Shown in pieces: positions 1 through 12,130 of a DNA stretch of 64,000 nucleotides; the first letter of the stretch is position 1; every line of letters starts with the position of its first letter. The stretch is from CAMPKL01 sp963805925 (GTDB taxonomy: Bacteria > Acidobacteriota > Terriglobia > Bryobacterales > UBA6623): NCBI GenBank assembly GCA_963805925.1, contig CAWDWB010000003.1:1-64000 (forward strand), in the 5' to 3' direction. The notes under the pieces are model-generated. The model did not search any database. It was not told where the DNA came from and saw nothing but the letters and a program-made list of their open reading frames with translations. The position numbers and the translations under genes were made by a program.

Positions 1-1070
1 GGCCCTACCTCCAGCGGGGTCGCGTCACGACCGTCCACCGCTGGTTGAAGGCGCTGCCCGAGGAAGCCGTCTCGGCCGATCCGAGGCTGTGCGTCGCCGC
101 TGCCTGGGCCTGCGGCTACCAGGGCCGCCCCGCCGACGTGGAGGCCTGGCTGGAGCGTGCGGCGGTGGCTGGCCGCGAAGGAGGGCCGGTACCGGACGGT
201 CACGACTCCGTCGAAGCCGCGACCGCCATCGTCCGCGCCGGCTTCGCCCTCGGGGACGTCGGCTCGCAAGTGCGGGCCGGCAAGACGGCGTTCCGACACG
301 CCTACGAGGACGAGATGTGGGCACTGGTCGCCGAGGCCTGCCTGGGAATCAGCCTGTTCTGGGCGGGCCAGCCGGACGAGGCGGCGATCCACATCGAACG
401 GGCCTCGGCCCGGGTGGACGATGGGGACCTACCGCAGGCCGCAGCCGTCGCAGCCGCCTACCTCGCGCTGATCGAGCTCGAGGCCGGCCGCGACGACGCA
501 CGCACAGAAGCCCTGGTCGCGCGAGGAGTCGAACTCGTCGAGGACAATCACCTCCAGAACGAGAACGACACCGGGCTGGTGCACCTCGCACGGGGAAAGC
601 TCCAGGCCAAACGACGAGAGCTCGACGGCGCCGAAGCCGACCTCGGGCGCGCGGCGCTCCTACTCGGACGCGGGTCGAACGTGCTGGAGACCGCGCTGGC
701 CCAGCTCGAGCTGGCATCCGTGCGGGAGCAGGCGGGGAACCGTGACAGCGCCCGGGCCCTCGTCGAGGACGTCGGGGATCAGCTTGCGAGCTTTCGCGAC
801 TCGGGCATCCTCGACAGACGCCTGGAAGTGCTCCGCGAACAACTCGGGATCGTGGACGTGCCGACCCCTGAGAACGGCGCCGGCCTGACTCACCGGGAGC
901 TCGAGGTTCTTGCCTACCTCCCCGGCGAGCTCTCGAAGCGCCAGATCAGCGCCGCGCTCTTCGTCTCGTTCAACACCGTCGCCACGCACATGCGGTCCAT
1001 CTACCGGAAGCTCGGGGTCTCGTCGCGAAGCGAAGCGGTCGAGCGCGCTCGAGAGCTTCAGATCCTCTGA
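1..1070 (+). CDS. LuxR-family (MalT/LAL-type) transcriptional regulator, C-terminal part
   Basis: The reading frame is already open at base 3, and the residues before the first possible start (TTG at 45) look like the helical repeat region of MalT-type regulators, so the gene begins outside the window. About 275 residues of helical, TPR-like sequence lead to a C-terminal LuxR helix-turn-helix (about bases 880-1068) with the usual pattern LTHRELEVL, then SKRQISAALFVSFNTVATHM and IYRKLGV. Such proteins are large ATP-dependent activators; their ATPase half would lie upstream. A permease gene starts 8 bases downstream and may be its target or operon partner. Third codon positions are almost all G or C, unlike the genes beyond 12.8 kb. 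The family call is firm; the ligand is unknown. Confidence 0.85.
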   Translation, partial: PYLQRGRVTTVHRWLKALPEEAVSADPRLCVAAAWACGYQGRPADVEAWLERAAVAGREGGPVPDGHDSVEAATAIVRAGFALGDVGSQVRAGKTAFRHAYEDEMWALVAEACLGISLFWAGQPDEAAIHIERASARVDDGDLPQAAAVAAAYLALIELEAGRDDARTEALVARGVELVEDNHLQNENDTGLVHLARGKLQAKRRELDGAEADLGRAALLLGRGSNVLETALAQLELASVREQAGNRDSARALVEDVGDQLASFRDSGILDRRLEVLREQLGIVDVPTPENGAGLTHRELEVLAYLPGELSKRQISAALFVSFNTVATHMRSIYRKLGVSSRSEAVERARELQIL

Positions 1071-1078
1071 CTCGAAGC

Positions 1079-2530
1079 GTGGCAGACGACGTCCCTCCCG
1101 AGGGACAACTTCGCCGCGGTGCGCTCGGTTGGGCGGATGCCGTCGCCCATTCGATCGGCGTCATGTCGCTCCCCGTCGTCGCGACCGCGGCCGCGGCGGC
1201 GGCAGGCTTTGCGGCCGGTGCCACACCGCTCGCGTTCGTCGTCGCGGGCGCCGGCTGCCTCTGCCTCGCCTCGGTCATGGTCCGGCTCACCAAGCGGATG
1301 GCGAGCGCCGGCGGCGTCTACACGTTCATCGCCCGGGGCCTCAGCCCGAACGGCGGGTTCCTCGGCGGTTGGCTCTACGGCGCGGGTTTTGCCGTCAGCC
1401 TCTCGATCGTCCTCTCCATCGGCGCCTCGGCGCTCTCGCAGCTCGTCTCGAGCAGGACGGACTGGAGCCCAGGCTGGTTCGCGTCGTTCCTGTTCCTGCT
1501 CGCGGCCGTGCTCGCGTTCGCATTCCTCGGTATCCGCGTCTCCACGCGGACGACGCTCGTCCTGGCAAGCGCCTGCCTGATCGCCGTTTTGGTGCTCGCG
1601 ATTGTCGTGCTCGCCGAAGGTGGCGCGGACGGGATCACGCTCGAACCGCTCGATCCTCGGAACCTCCCCTCGACGCAGGGGCTCTTCCTGGCGGCGGCCT
1701 TCGCATTCGCGGCGTTCATCGGCTACGACGCCGCCGCCGTCCTCGGCGAGGAGACATCGGTTCCGCGCGAGGCCATTCCCCGGGCGATCCTCACCGCCGC
1801 CGTGGTCGTGGTCGGCTTCGCCGTCTTCCTCTCCTGGACGATGGTCCTCGGCTTCGGCATCGACAACTCCGCCGGTTGGGCCGGAGAGATCGCTCCGCTC
1901 GACGCCCTCGCCTCGTCCTACGCCGGCCCATGGCTCGTCGTGCTCGTCGATCTCGCGGTGGTCGTCGCCACGTTCCTTTCCGCGCTCGGCGTGACGCACG
2001 TCGCGGCTCGAGTCTTCTTCGCCATGGGCCGCGAGGGTGGCCTCCCCCGTGCCTTCGCCTGGACGCATCCGCGCTTCCAGACGCCGTGGCTCGGCACCGC
2101 GGTCGTCCTCACGCTCGCTCTCGTTCTCGTCACCGTCCTCGGCCGAAGCTGGACGAAGCCGTCGCCCTCGCCGTTCCCCTTCGTGCAGTTCATGGCCCTC
2201 ACCGCGACGCTCTGCATCCTCGCCACCTACATCCTCGTTGCGGTCTCCGGGATGGTGGTCTTCTTGAGGACCCGCGGCGGGAGCGTCGCCTTCAACGTCG
2301 CCCTCGACGTCGTCCTGCCACTGGGCGGGATCGCGATCTGCGGGTACACGATCTTCGAATCGGTCCACCCTCTGCCGCCGGCGCCGGCGAAGTACGGCCC
2401 CTGGGTCGCGCTGGCCTGGCTCCTCGTCGGGCTCGCGATCCTCGTTCGCCTCAACCTGACGAAGCCGCAGCGCGTGCGCGAGTTCGGCTCGATCCTGGGC
2501 GAGGCCGAGTCGCGAAGCTCACCCGGGTGA
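1079..2530 (+). CDS. APC-superfamily amino acid/polyamine permease
   Basis: This 483-residue, very hydrophobic protein has about 12 membrane-spanning segments. It opens with a short soluble tail and then the APC-type first helix with an unwound small-residue stretch (around IGVMSLPVVATAAAAAAGFA). The ASAGGVYTFI segment in helix 2-3 and GYDAAAVLGEE in helix 6 are typical of bacterial APC permeases. Transport of an amino acid or amine across the inner membrane by symport or exchange is the family role; the substrate cannot be read from the sequence. Start is GTG, 8 bases after the LuxR-type regulator, so the two probably form one transcript. Codon use is extremely GC-rich, matching that neighbour and not the downstream DNA. 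Confidence 0.85.
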   Translation: MADDVPPEGQLRRGALGWADAVAHSIGVMSLPVVATAAAAAAGFAAGATPLAFVVAGAGCLCLASVMVRLTKRMASAGGVYTFIARGLSPNGGFLGGWLYGAGFAVSLSIVLSIGASALSQLVSSRTDWSPGWFASFLFLLAAVLAFAFLGIRVSTRTTLVLASACLIAVLVLAIVVLAEGGADGITLEPLDPRNLPSTQGLFLAAAFAFAAFIGYDAAAVLGEETSVPREAIPRAILTAAVVVVGFAVFLSWTMVLGFGIDNSAGWAGEIAPLDALASSYAGPWLVVLVDLAVVVATFLSALGVTHVAARVFFAMGREGGLPRAFAWTHPRFQTPWLGTAVVLTLALVLVTVLGRSWTKPSPSPFPFVQFMALTATLCILATYILVAVSGMVVFLRTRGGSVAFNVALDVVLPLGGIAICGYTIFESVHPLPPAPAKYGPWVALAWLLVGLAILVRLNLTKPQRVREFGSILGEAESRSSPG

Positions 2531-2577
2531 TTCTCCGCCACGTGTGAGGCGCCGGTCCCGGCGGTCGCGGAGACTCG

Positions 2578-5500
2578 GTGGACCTAGGCGCGATGAGACC
2601 TGGAGTTTCCGATCCCCACCGCTACGCGCGACTGGGGGAGTACCTCAGTGATGATGCCGCGTCAACAAACCTTCTCGAGAAGTGGTTGGAAGATCGTTTT
2701 CAGACGACGTTTCCCCTCGTAGTCAATCAGTATCACGCAGCCGAAGGCGCGGTCCGCATCTCGGTCTCGAACGCCATCGGCAGCCTGCGCGTGCTCTGCG
2801 GAAGTGGATTTCAGCGAAATCTTCGAGCGGGTCAGCAAAGTCGAGGAGGTGCTACGCCAGGATCCGGCGGGCGTGTACACGCGCTCGGATTTCGCCACGC
2901 GCGACCGCTGCCGGCGCGTCGTCGAGCTTGCGGCACGCTACTCGACGCACTCCGAGATCGAAACCGCCCGCGTCGCCTTGGAAGCGGCACGAGCAGGCGA
3001 GGCCAGCGCCCACGATCGCAAGCGCCACGTCGGCTACTACTTGCTCGACGAAGGAGCAGTGAGGTCGAAGGGCGCATCTGTTGCCGTCCGCCGTGGAGGC
3101 AGCGCACGAGGCGTTGGGTGATTCGTCACGCCACGGCGGTCTATCTCACCGGCATCGCCAGCCTAACGGGATTGCTTCTTGCGGGTTGCGCCGGGACCGC
3201 CTATGCCGCCGGCTGGGCGTCTCCCTGGCTGCTGGCTGCGATCAGCGTACTGGCCGCCTTCCCCGCCGCCGAACTCGCGATCCATATCGTCCACTCCCTG
3301 GTCATCGTGCTGCTCCAGCCGCTTCGCTTGCCGCAGATGGATTATGCGAACGGAATAGCGGATGACTGCCGGACGCTCGTTGTGATTCCCATGATGCTAG
3401 TCTCCGCGGACGCCATCGAGCGCCATGCCGCGCAACTAGAAGTCCATTTCCTCAGCACCCGCGACACCAATGTTTCCTTTGCCCTGTTGTCGGATTATCA
3501 AGACGCCGACACCGAGCTCGAGGAGCAAGATGAGTCGCTGTTGGCTGTTGCCAAGCAGTCAATCGAGACGCTGAATGAGCGCTACGGAGCGGCTTCGTTT
3601 GCGCTCTTTCATCGGCAGCGGCAATGGTCGGCGAGCGAGCAGAAGTGGATCGGCTGGGAGCGGAAGCGCGGCAAGCTAGAGGAGCTGAACCGCTTTCTGG
3701 TTGGGGCCGCTGACGCCCAGGGCCGGATTTCGCGGCGGCCGGCCAGGCCCCGTCGCTGTCCGTTACGTCATCACGCTCGACTCAGACACGCAATTGCCGA
3801 CCGGATCCGCGCGCAGTCTAGTGGAGACAATCTTCGCATCCGCTGAACCGCATAGAGCTCACGGACGACGGACGACACCGCCTGCGCGGCTACGGCATTA
3901 TTCAACCGCGCGTCAGCGTCACATTGCCGGGCGCGACGGCGACTCGTTTCACCCGGCTGTTCACGGATACAACCGGAACCGACCCCTACTGCCAGGCCGT
4001 TTCCGACGTCTACCAGGATCTGTTCCACGAGGCGAACTACCACGGCAAGGCCATCTACGATGTCTCGGCCTTCCACGCTATCCTCGACCACCGCTTCCCC
4101 GACCAGACGCTACTGAGCCATGACCTGATCGAAGGAGCTCACGTCGGCGTCGGTTTGGCTAGCCACATCGAGCTCTTCGAGAAGTTTCCAGAGACCTACG
4201 AAAGCTACCTGAGACGGGAGCACCGCTGGACGCGGGGCGACTGGCAGATCATCGACTGGGCGACGTCCCGCATCCCTGTGCGCGGCGGCAGCCGCGCACC
4301 GAACCCTTTATCCACGATCAATCGCTGGAAGATCTTCGACAACCTGCGGCGCAGCCTGACGGCTCTGGGCTCGACGGCGTTGTTGTTGATCTGTTGGCTG
4401 GCGCCGATCGCTCCCGCCATTTACGGACTGCTGGTGACGTTGGCAATGTTGACGCCGACGCTGTCGAACGTTGCGCAACGAATCGGTTCGCTGGACGCCG
4501 TGCGTCCGGACTTTCGACGCCTATTCCGTAAGGATTTGGCGCGCGCTTTCGCCGACATTGCTCTGTTGCCGCATCGCGCCTACGTGCTCAGCGACGCCGT
4601 TGTTCGGGTGTGGCTCCGGCGTTTGATCTCGCACCGAAATCTGCTTGAGTGGCAGGCCGCGGACGCCGTTCGCAAGCGACCGACTGGCGTGCTCGCCGAA
4701 ACCTTTGTGCAGACGCTCATCGTCTCGGTTTCCTCGGCGGGCTTACTCGACCTACTTGTTGACGATGGCGAAGAGTCAGATCGCGTCGCCGTTCCTGGCT
4801 CTGTGGATGGCGTCGCCGTTGATCGTCAAGTGGTTAGACGCGGAGGAGCAGGATACAGACGGCGGCGCACTCTCCGGCGCCGACCGCCTCGAATTGCGCA
4901 AGATGGCGCGGCGGACATGGCGGTATTTCGACGACTTGGTCTCGCCGAGGGCAATTGGCTGCCGCCGGACAACATTCAGGAGGATCCGCGGTACGAAGTC
5001 GCCATGCGGACATCGCCCACCAACATCGGGCTATGGCTGATGTCCGCGCTGTCGGCCCGGGATTTCGGCTATCTCACCTTCGACGAGCTCCTCGAACGCA
5101 CCCAGTCGACTTACGCCGCCCTCGACAAGCTCGAGCGCTATGAGGGCCATTTCCTCAACTGGTATCACATCGATTCCTTGAAGCCGATCGAGCCCCGCTA
5201 CGTCTCGTCGGTGGACAGCGGCAACTTCGTGGCCGCCTGTTGGCTGTTCGCGGCAGGCCTCCGTGAGCTCGTCCGGACGCCGCTGCTGGAGCCGACTTGC
5301 CTCAACGGTCTGAATGACACTCTGCGGATCGTCCGCGAGGAAGTCACGCACCTGGGCTCGGGCGCGAAGGCGGTACGAGCCCTTGGGGTCGTTCTCGATG
5401 CGGAGTCCGAGCGGGCACATGACGTAGTAGAGAGCTTGCGTCTGGCCCAAGCGCCGATCGCAAGACTCGCGGCCCTCTTACTGTGGAGCCATCCCGATGA

Positions 5501-8500
5501 GGCGTCCAAGGAGGCCGTCTACTGGATCACGCGGCTGCAGCGCCAGGTCGCCGAGCATGTCCGGTCGGCGGACGAATACCTCGATTGGATGACCATTCTG
5601 GAGGCGCCGCCAGACTCTTTCCTGCTTCCGCTCGGCAAGGATGCGCCGGCGTTACGCGAATCCGCGCTCGCGACAGCGCCCAGCCTGGAGGCCTTGGCTC
5701 GGGGTGAAGTGTGCGGGCTGAACGAACTGCTGGAGCGCCGGGACCAACTCCGCCATCACCGGCCTCGCTGACGGAGTGGCTCGATCGCGTGCAACAGGAG
5801 GTCGATGAGGCTCTCGGAAGGCGGCCCGTGCGCTAGAAAGCGCCGAAGCACTCGCTGCGGGGTACACGCGCTTCGGAGACGAGACCAACTTTCGCTTCCT
5901 CTATGACGACAAGCGGAGCCTGTTTGCCATCGGCTACCGGCCGGGAGAGCCGCAGGACTTCAGCTCGCACTACGACCTGCTGGCCAGCGAGGCGCGGCTG
6001 ATGAGCTTCGTGGCTATCGCCAAGGGCGACGCTCCCGTACGAGCACTGGTGGCACTTGGGGAGGCATTATGGCCGCGGCGGCGAGGTGCTGCTCTCTTGG
6101 AACGGGAGCCTATTCGAATATCTGATGCCGCCGCTGTTCAACGTCTCGTATCAAAGTTCGCTGCTTGACAGCGCATGCCGCAGCGCCATACGCGCGCAGA
6201 TCGAGTACGGCGCTCACTCCGATGTTCCCTGGGGCGTGTCCGAGTCTGCGCATAGCGGTCTCGACGCCAATCATATTTACCAGTACCGCGCGTTCGGAAC
6301 GCCCGCCCTGGGCATGAAGCGAGGCATCGAGGAGGACTTGGTCGTGGCTCCCTACGCCACGATGATGGCCCTGCAGTTTGCGCCGGACAAGGCGCTGCGA
6401 AATTTGATGGCTCTCAAGGGCCAGGGGCTCTACAGCCGGATGGGCTTCTACGAAGCCATCGACTACTCGCGTCCGGCGAGGCGCGGCGGAACCGCCGGCG
6501 TCAAGATCCGCGCCTACATGGCCCACCACCAAGGGATGAGCTTGATGGGCCTGAACAACGCCCTCCACGCACGGCCTCCTACAACGTCGCTTTCACTCCG
6601 ACCCCCGCGCTCGGGCGATCGAGTCGTTGCTGTTCGAACGTATCCCTGCGTCCCCTCCCCGAATCCTCAACCCTACTGCCAAGGAGGCTCCGAGAATCGC
6701 GCCGGCGGACACGGACGCGCCGGTGACGCAGTCGCTGGAGGCCCAGGCCCCTCCGGCGGGGCCCCTCCGCGCGCACACGCTCGGGCACGAGAGTTTTTCG
6801 GCGGTCTTGAACGGCGCCGGCGGCGGGTATCTTCGCTGGCGCGAATTCGACGTCACCCGTTGGCGGCTGGACACGATTAGTGATGACTGGGGCCAATTCC
6901 TTTACCTGCGCGACGCCGCCAGCGGTGACGTGTGGTCGCCCGCCCGAGCCGATCCGGACCGCCGTCAGAGCCGGCCGGAGGTGAGCTTTCACCCGGATCG
7001 AGCTGAGATCCGCAGCGTGGAGGCCGGCATTGAGACCGTGGTCGACGTGATGGTCGCGCCCGAGGACGACGTCCAAATTCATCGCATCACGTTGACCAAC
7101 CAAACTCTGCGGACGCGCATGATCGAGTTGACGAGCTATTGCGAGCTGGCGTTGGCCGCGCACAACGCCGACCGGGCGCATCAAGCTTTCAGTAAGCTCT
7201 TCGTCCAGACCGAAGCCCTTGAAGAGCAGAAGACCCTGCTAGCGTCGAGGCGGCTGCGGTCTCCCGACGAGGCTCCAGTCTGGTGCGCCCAGACGCTAAT
7301 TGGGCCGCGTCTGCGGCGCTTCGAGTTTGAAACGGACCGCGCCCGGTTCCTGGGTCGTCCAGGCAATGTCCACCGTCCGGCGTTATTGACCGAACGACTG
7401 TCGGGAACAGACGGCTCGGTGCTCGACCCTGCGTTCGCGATGCGAGGAAGGCTCCGGCTCGGACCGCGCCGGAGGGAGCGTTTGGTCTTGTTAACCGCTG
7501 TCGCCGAATCCAGGGAGGCCGCCCTGCTTCTGATCGCCAAGTATCAGGACGTCGAATACTGCGACTCCTCGTTCGAGCTCGCCTGGACAAGAGCCCAGCT
7601 CGAGTTGCGCTACCTGCGACTGACGGCGGCGCAGGCGACTCTCTACCAGGAGCTCGCCGGGCGCCTCGTCTATCCCAGCGCCCAGCTCCGGGCCTCGCCG
7701 GAGCGCCTCGCCAGGAACGATCAAGGCCAATCGAGGTTGTGGGCCTACGGCGTCTCGGGCGACTTGCCCATCTTTGCCGTCTTGATCGGAAACCCCGTGC
7801 ATCTCGAGTTGATTCGGGAACTGCTGCAGGCGCACACCTATCTCCGACTGCAGGGCTTCCAGTGTGATTTCTTGATCCTCAATCAAGAGCCCGAAGCCTA
7901 CGATCAGCCGCTCGGCCAGAGCTTGCTGCGTCTGATTCAAGGCCATACCCTACATACCGGCGTGGACAGGCCGGGCGGCGTGTTCTTGCGCAATGTTCGC
8001 CACATTTCGCAAGAGGATCTGGACCTACTGCTGGCCGTCTCTCGGGTCGTCCTTTCGGGTTCGCGAGGCTCACTGTTGCAGCAACTGCGGCGGCCGGCGC
8101 AGGCGGTGTTGCTGCCGGAGCGCGCCGCCGTTGGCTCACAGAGCGAGGAGCCATCGGCCCCGCTCCCGTTTCTCGACCTGGCTTACTTCAACGGTTTGGG
8201 AGGATTCACCGCCGACGGCCGCGAGTACGTGATCTACATTGGCCCCGGGGCATACACGCCGCTCCCGTGGGTCAACGTGATGGCCAATCCGTCGTTTGGG
8301 ACCGTGGTCAGCGAGTCCGGGTCGGGCTTCACCTGGGCGGGCAACAGCCAGTCGAATCGGCTGACGCCTTGGCACAATGATCCGGTCGCCGACCCTTGCT
8401 CCGACGCCATTTATGTTCGCGACGACGAGACCGGTGCGGTCTGGACGCCCACGCCTCGTCCGATCCGTGAGAATGACGCCTACCGAGCCCGACACGGCCA

Positions 8501-10692
8501 AGGCTATTCGTCGTTCGAGCACAACAGCCACTCTATCGAGCAATGGCTCGACGTCTTCGTTCCGGCGGATGCGCATGGCGGCGCGCCGGTCAAGATCCAG
8601 CGGCTGCGGCTGCGCAATGCCTCGTCGCACAGACGTAAATTGACGGTCACCTCTTACAGCGAGATCGTCATGGGGACGGACCGCGAGCAGACCCAGATGC
8701 ACGTACGCTCGGAGTGGGATTCCGAGACGCATGCACTGCTGTTCCGCAATCCCTACAACAGCGACTTCGGCAAGCGCGTCACTTTCGCCGCCGCTAGCCC
8801 CGCGGCCGCCGGTTACACGGCCGACCGGGCGATCTTCCTGGGTCGGGCGGTTCCGCAGCAGTCCAGCCGCTCTTCGGCGGCAAGCTCTTGCCGGCCGCGT
8901 CGGCCCGGGCTTGGACCCCTGCGCCGTGCTGCAGGTTGCATTGAACTGGATCCCGGAGAGGAGCGATTCGTCGTTTTCCTATTGGGGCAGGCGGTGGACG
9001 TCGATCAGGCTCGCGGTCTGGTCCGCGCCTATTCCGGCCTGGACGACGTCTCTAAGGCGCTCGATAAGACCCGCGCCTATTGGGACCATGTCCTGGGCGC
9101 CGTCGAGGTGGAGACGCCCGTGCTTTCGGTGAATCTCCTGCTCAATCGTTGGTTGCTCTATCAGACGCTGAGCTGCCGAATCTGGGCGCGCTCCGCGCTC
9201 TATCAGTCGGGCGGGGCCTACGGGTTCCGCGATCAGCTCCAGGATGTGATGGCTCTGCTTTACGCAAGCCCGGAGCGGGTCCGTGAGCAGCTTCTGCGCG
9301 CCGCCTCGCGGCAGTTCATCGAAGGCGACGTTCAACACTGGTGGCACCCGCAGACCGGCCTGGGCGCGCGCACGCGATGCTCAGACGATCTGCTCTGGCT
9401 GCCCTACGTGGCTGCGGAATACATCCGGGTCTCCGGCGACCACGCCGTGCTCGACGAACTCGTCCCGTTCCTGATTGGCCCGCTGCTCGAAGACGACGAG
9501 CACGAGAAGATCTCGACGCCGGAGCCCACGGCCGAGCGCGCCACCTTGTTCGAGCACTGCCGGAGGGCGATCGCCAAGGCTTCTGCAGCCGGCGCGCACG
9601 GCCTTCCGCTCATCGGCTCTGGAGACTGGAACGACGGCATGAACCGGATCGGCCCCGAGGGTCGCGGCGAGAGCGTTTGGCTGGCTTGGTTCCTGATTGA
9701 CGTCTTGCACGGCTTCGCCGAGTTGTGCGAAGAGCGCGGCGAGGGGTCTGCCGCTGGCATTTATCGAGCGGAGGCCGATGCCTGGCGGGCTGCAGCCGAA
9801 AAGTCCGGCTGGGATGGCGAATGGTATCGCCGGGCTTACTTCGACGACGGCACGCCGGTCGGCTCGCGACAGAGCGCGGAGGCGCAGATCGACTCCCTAC
9901 CGCAGAGCTGGGCGGCGATCAGCGGCGCGGGCGATCCCAAGCGCAGTCGCCAAGCGATGGAGTCGGTCGAGCGGCGCTTGGTGGATCGCGAGCACCGCAT
10001 GGTACTGCTGTTCACGCCGCCGTTTGACCGGCACGAACCGCATCCCGGCTACATCATGGGATATCCGCCCGGGGTCCGCGAGAACGGCGGACAGTATACC
10101 CATGCCGCCATTTGGGTCGCCCTGGCCTACGCCCGACTTGGCGAGGGCGAGTAAGGCGACAAGCATTCTCGAGTTGCTGAGCCCGGTAGAGCATGCCCGC
10201 ACAGCGCAGGACGTTGACCGCTACAAAGGCGAGCCGTACGTGATCGCCGCCGATGTCTACTCGCTTCGGGGCCGCGAGGGCCGCTGCGGTTGGACATGGT
10301 ACACCGGATCGGCTGGGTGGCTGTATCGAACCTGGATCGAAGAGGTCCTGGGACTTCAGCTTCGTAGCGGCCGGCTGCACGTCCGCCCGGTTCTAAGCGA
10401 GTCTTGGGAGGGCTTCCGATTCCACTACCGCCGGGGCGGAACGGTCTACCATGTGCAGGTCGTGCGCGGCACGACGGACGCCCGGGTCGAACTCGACGGA
10501 GTTCGGCTGGAAGGATCCGGTATTCCGATCGTCGATGACGGGCAACAGCACCATGCGACCGTCCGGTTTGCGGAGCCGGACCGGGTAGGAATCGACGAGC
10601 CTGCGCCGGTTGTTCCGGTTCCGGGCCGCGAGGGAACGTTCACCGGCCGTCCAGATTCTCTCCCTCTCTTGGGGAGAGATCCGCGGGAGTAG
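2578..10692 (+). pseudogene. Cyclic beta-1,2-glucan synthase (NdvB/Cgs/GT84-GH94 type), N-terminally truncated and multiply frameshifted
   Basis: Conceptual translation across frames follows the NdvB/Cgs family for about 2,700 residues. In order: the region before the first membrane segment (2620-3110), membrane segments (3120-3340), the GT84 glycosyltransferase core with LDSDTQLP (about 3775) and HRWTRGDWQ (about 4220), membrane segments (4350-4800), the glucoamylase-like part (4960-6560), and the GH94 phosphorylase domain with GDWNDGM (about 9625) used for ring closure and length control. Frame changes are visible near 2800, 3090, 3715, 3838, 4770, 4945, 5770, 6045, 6595, 8855, 8940 and 10150. 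In-frame nonsense codons are not needed to explain any break. The first several hundred residues of the usual ~2,800-residue protein are missing. A functional product would make periplasmic osmoregulatory glucans at the inner membrane. Decay in an island and uncorrected indel errors are both possible. Confidence 0.88.
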
Positions 10693-10722
10693 CAACTTTT
10701 ACAGGGACGCGGTCCACTGCAC

Positions 10723-11435
10723 ATGCCCTCTTTCGACACCCACGTAATCGACGGCCCTGAAGTTCATGCGGATGAGTACACCGAGACCCGAGACGAAGCA
10801 GCTGAGGAGATGTGCTACCGCCCCGAATCCATTTTAGGAATTCTGGGGAACGCTTCATTGCTAGACCTCTGCGACGATCAGCCCATCGATTTCCATCGAG
10901 CAGCCATCCTTGCGGACCGCCTCCGGTCGCTTAGCCCTCATGGTCTTGCTTACCGGAGTTATCGAGGTGCTTTCACGAACGAACTCCTTGCGGCGGCGTT
11001 GCGAAGAGAGCCACTCGAATGTGGGGAAATCTCGGTGTTGCTTGCCGGTATGATCCTAGTTGGCGGCGCATGGTCTCGCGTGGTGACTCTACACGGCAAA
11101 CGCCACGGAAGCTCTCACGTACTGGTTGAAATGTGGTCGACCCGGTACAAGAAATGGGCGGCCACGTCGACACCAATCATACGTTTTGGCGCGACAACGG
11201 AACGACCCCCTGTTCTGTCCTCGATCTATTTGAAGAACACAACGCTGACACGCACGGAGACATTCGACTAGTACCCGGCTCAGCCAGCTATCGAAACAGT
11301 CAAGTCAGTATGGACCGAGTCCTGCCCTGGCTATACAGGGGGTTTTCGATTCGGTCGATCAGCCCGCAGCCCGCGAACTCGGTCAGGGAACATCCTTTCC
11401 TCCAGTCGGTCTATTTCGGGGGCTGGAAGCCGTGA
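10723..11435 (+). pseudogene. Transglutaminase-like superfamily protein, frameshifted
   Basis: The first frame (10723-about 11155) encodes a protein with LECGEISVLLAG, a plausible catalytic cysteine, and SHVLVEMWS followed by KKW, the usual histidine strand of transglutaminase-like folds. The matching aspartate segment (HVDTNHTFW) is in another frame, open from 11133 to the stop at 11435. Dropping one base at the G-run near 11157 joins them as KKW-G-HVDTNHTF. The Cys-His-Asp triad is therefore split between two frames. The gene sits between the broken glucan synthase and a transposase remnant. The function is not known; proteins of this kind are peptidases, amidases or sugar-related hydrolases. 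A sequencing indel could mimic the break. Confidence 0.6.
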
Positions 11436-11479
11436 AGAAATCCTTGCGATGAGGGTGAATCGGCGCCGAGACTGGTTGC

Positions 11480-12130
11480 ATGGCGAGAGAAGAAGGAAGT
11501 CCGGCGCCGCGCTACATCGCAATCAACCGCAACCAACAGGTCCTGCAGCCGCTGGACGTCGACCGGCTGATCGACGAGGATCATGCAGCGCGCAAGATCT
11601 GGCGAGTGGTCGAGCAACTCGACCTGTCGCGCTTTGAGAGCGAGACGCGGGCGGTGGAAGGAGCGGCGGGCAGGCCGTCGCATTCACCGCAAGTGGTGGT
11701 CTCAGTCTGGCTTTACGCCTATTCGAAAGGGCTGCATTCGGCGCGCGAGATCGCTCGCCAGATGGAGCACGAACCAGGCCTTCAGTGGCTGACCGGCCTA
11801 CGCCCGATCAACCATCACACGTTGTCGGACTTCCGCGTGGGACACGGCGAAGCGTTGCGCGAGCTGTTCGTCGAAGTGTTGGCGATGCTGACCAAGAACG
11901 GGTTGATCACGCTGGAGCGAGTGGCCGCCGACGGCACGAAGATCCGCGCCGACGCCTCGCGCAAGAGCTTCCGCCGCAAGGACGCGATGAAGGCGCACTT
12001 GTCGGCGGTGCGGCGTCACGTCAAGGAACTCGAGCGCCAAGAGGCCGAGGAGCAAACGACGAAGCGGCAGCAAGCGGCGCGGCGGCGCGCGGCCGAAGAA
12101 CGCGAGCGGCGTCTGGGCCTCAGCCTGTAG
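11480..12130 (+). mobile_element. IS1182-family transposase, 3'-truncated
   Basis: The 216-residue product has the N-terminal DUF772-type region of IS1182 (IS5-related) transposases: RYIAINRNQQVLQPLDVDRL, the H-A-A-RKIW segment, VVSVWLYAYSKGLHSAREI, LQWLTGLRPINHHTLSDFRV, and the first catalytic acidic residue in VAADGTKIRADAS, followed by a Lys/Arg/Glu-rich coiled stretch. Full-length members have about 450-500 residues, so the C-terminal half with the other catalytic acidic residues is missing. The frame stops at a TAG exactly where sequence of an M48 peptidase begins. I see no convincing terminal inverted repeats. The copy is almost certainly inactive. Confidence 0.85.

Noticed and set aside
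1058..2368. Long minus-strand frame (436 codons) opposite the APC permease
   Set aside because: It is a GC-rich shadow made of acidic and arginine-rich sequence with no domain; the plus-strand permease accounts for the region.
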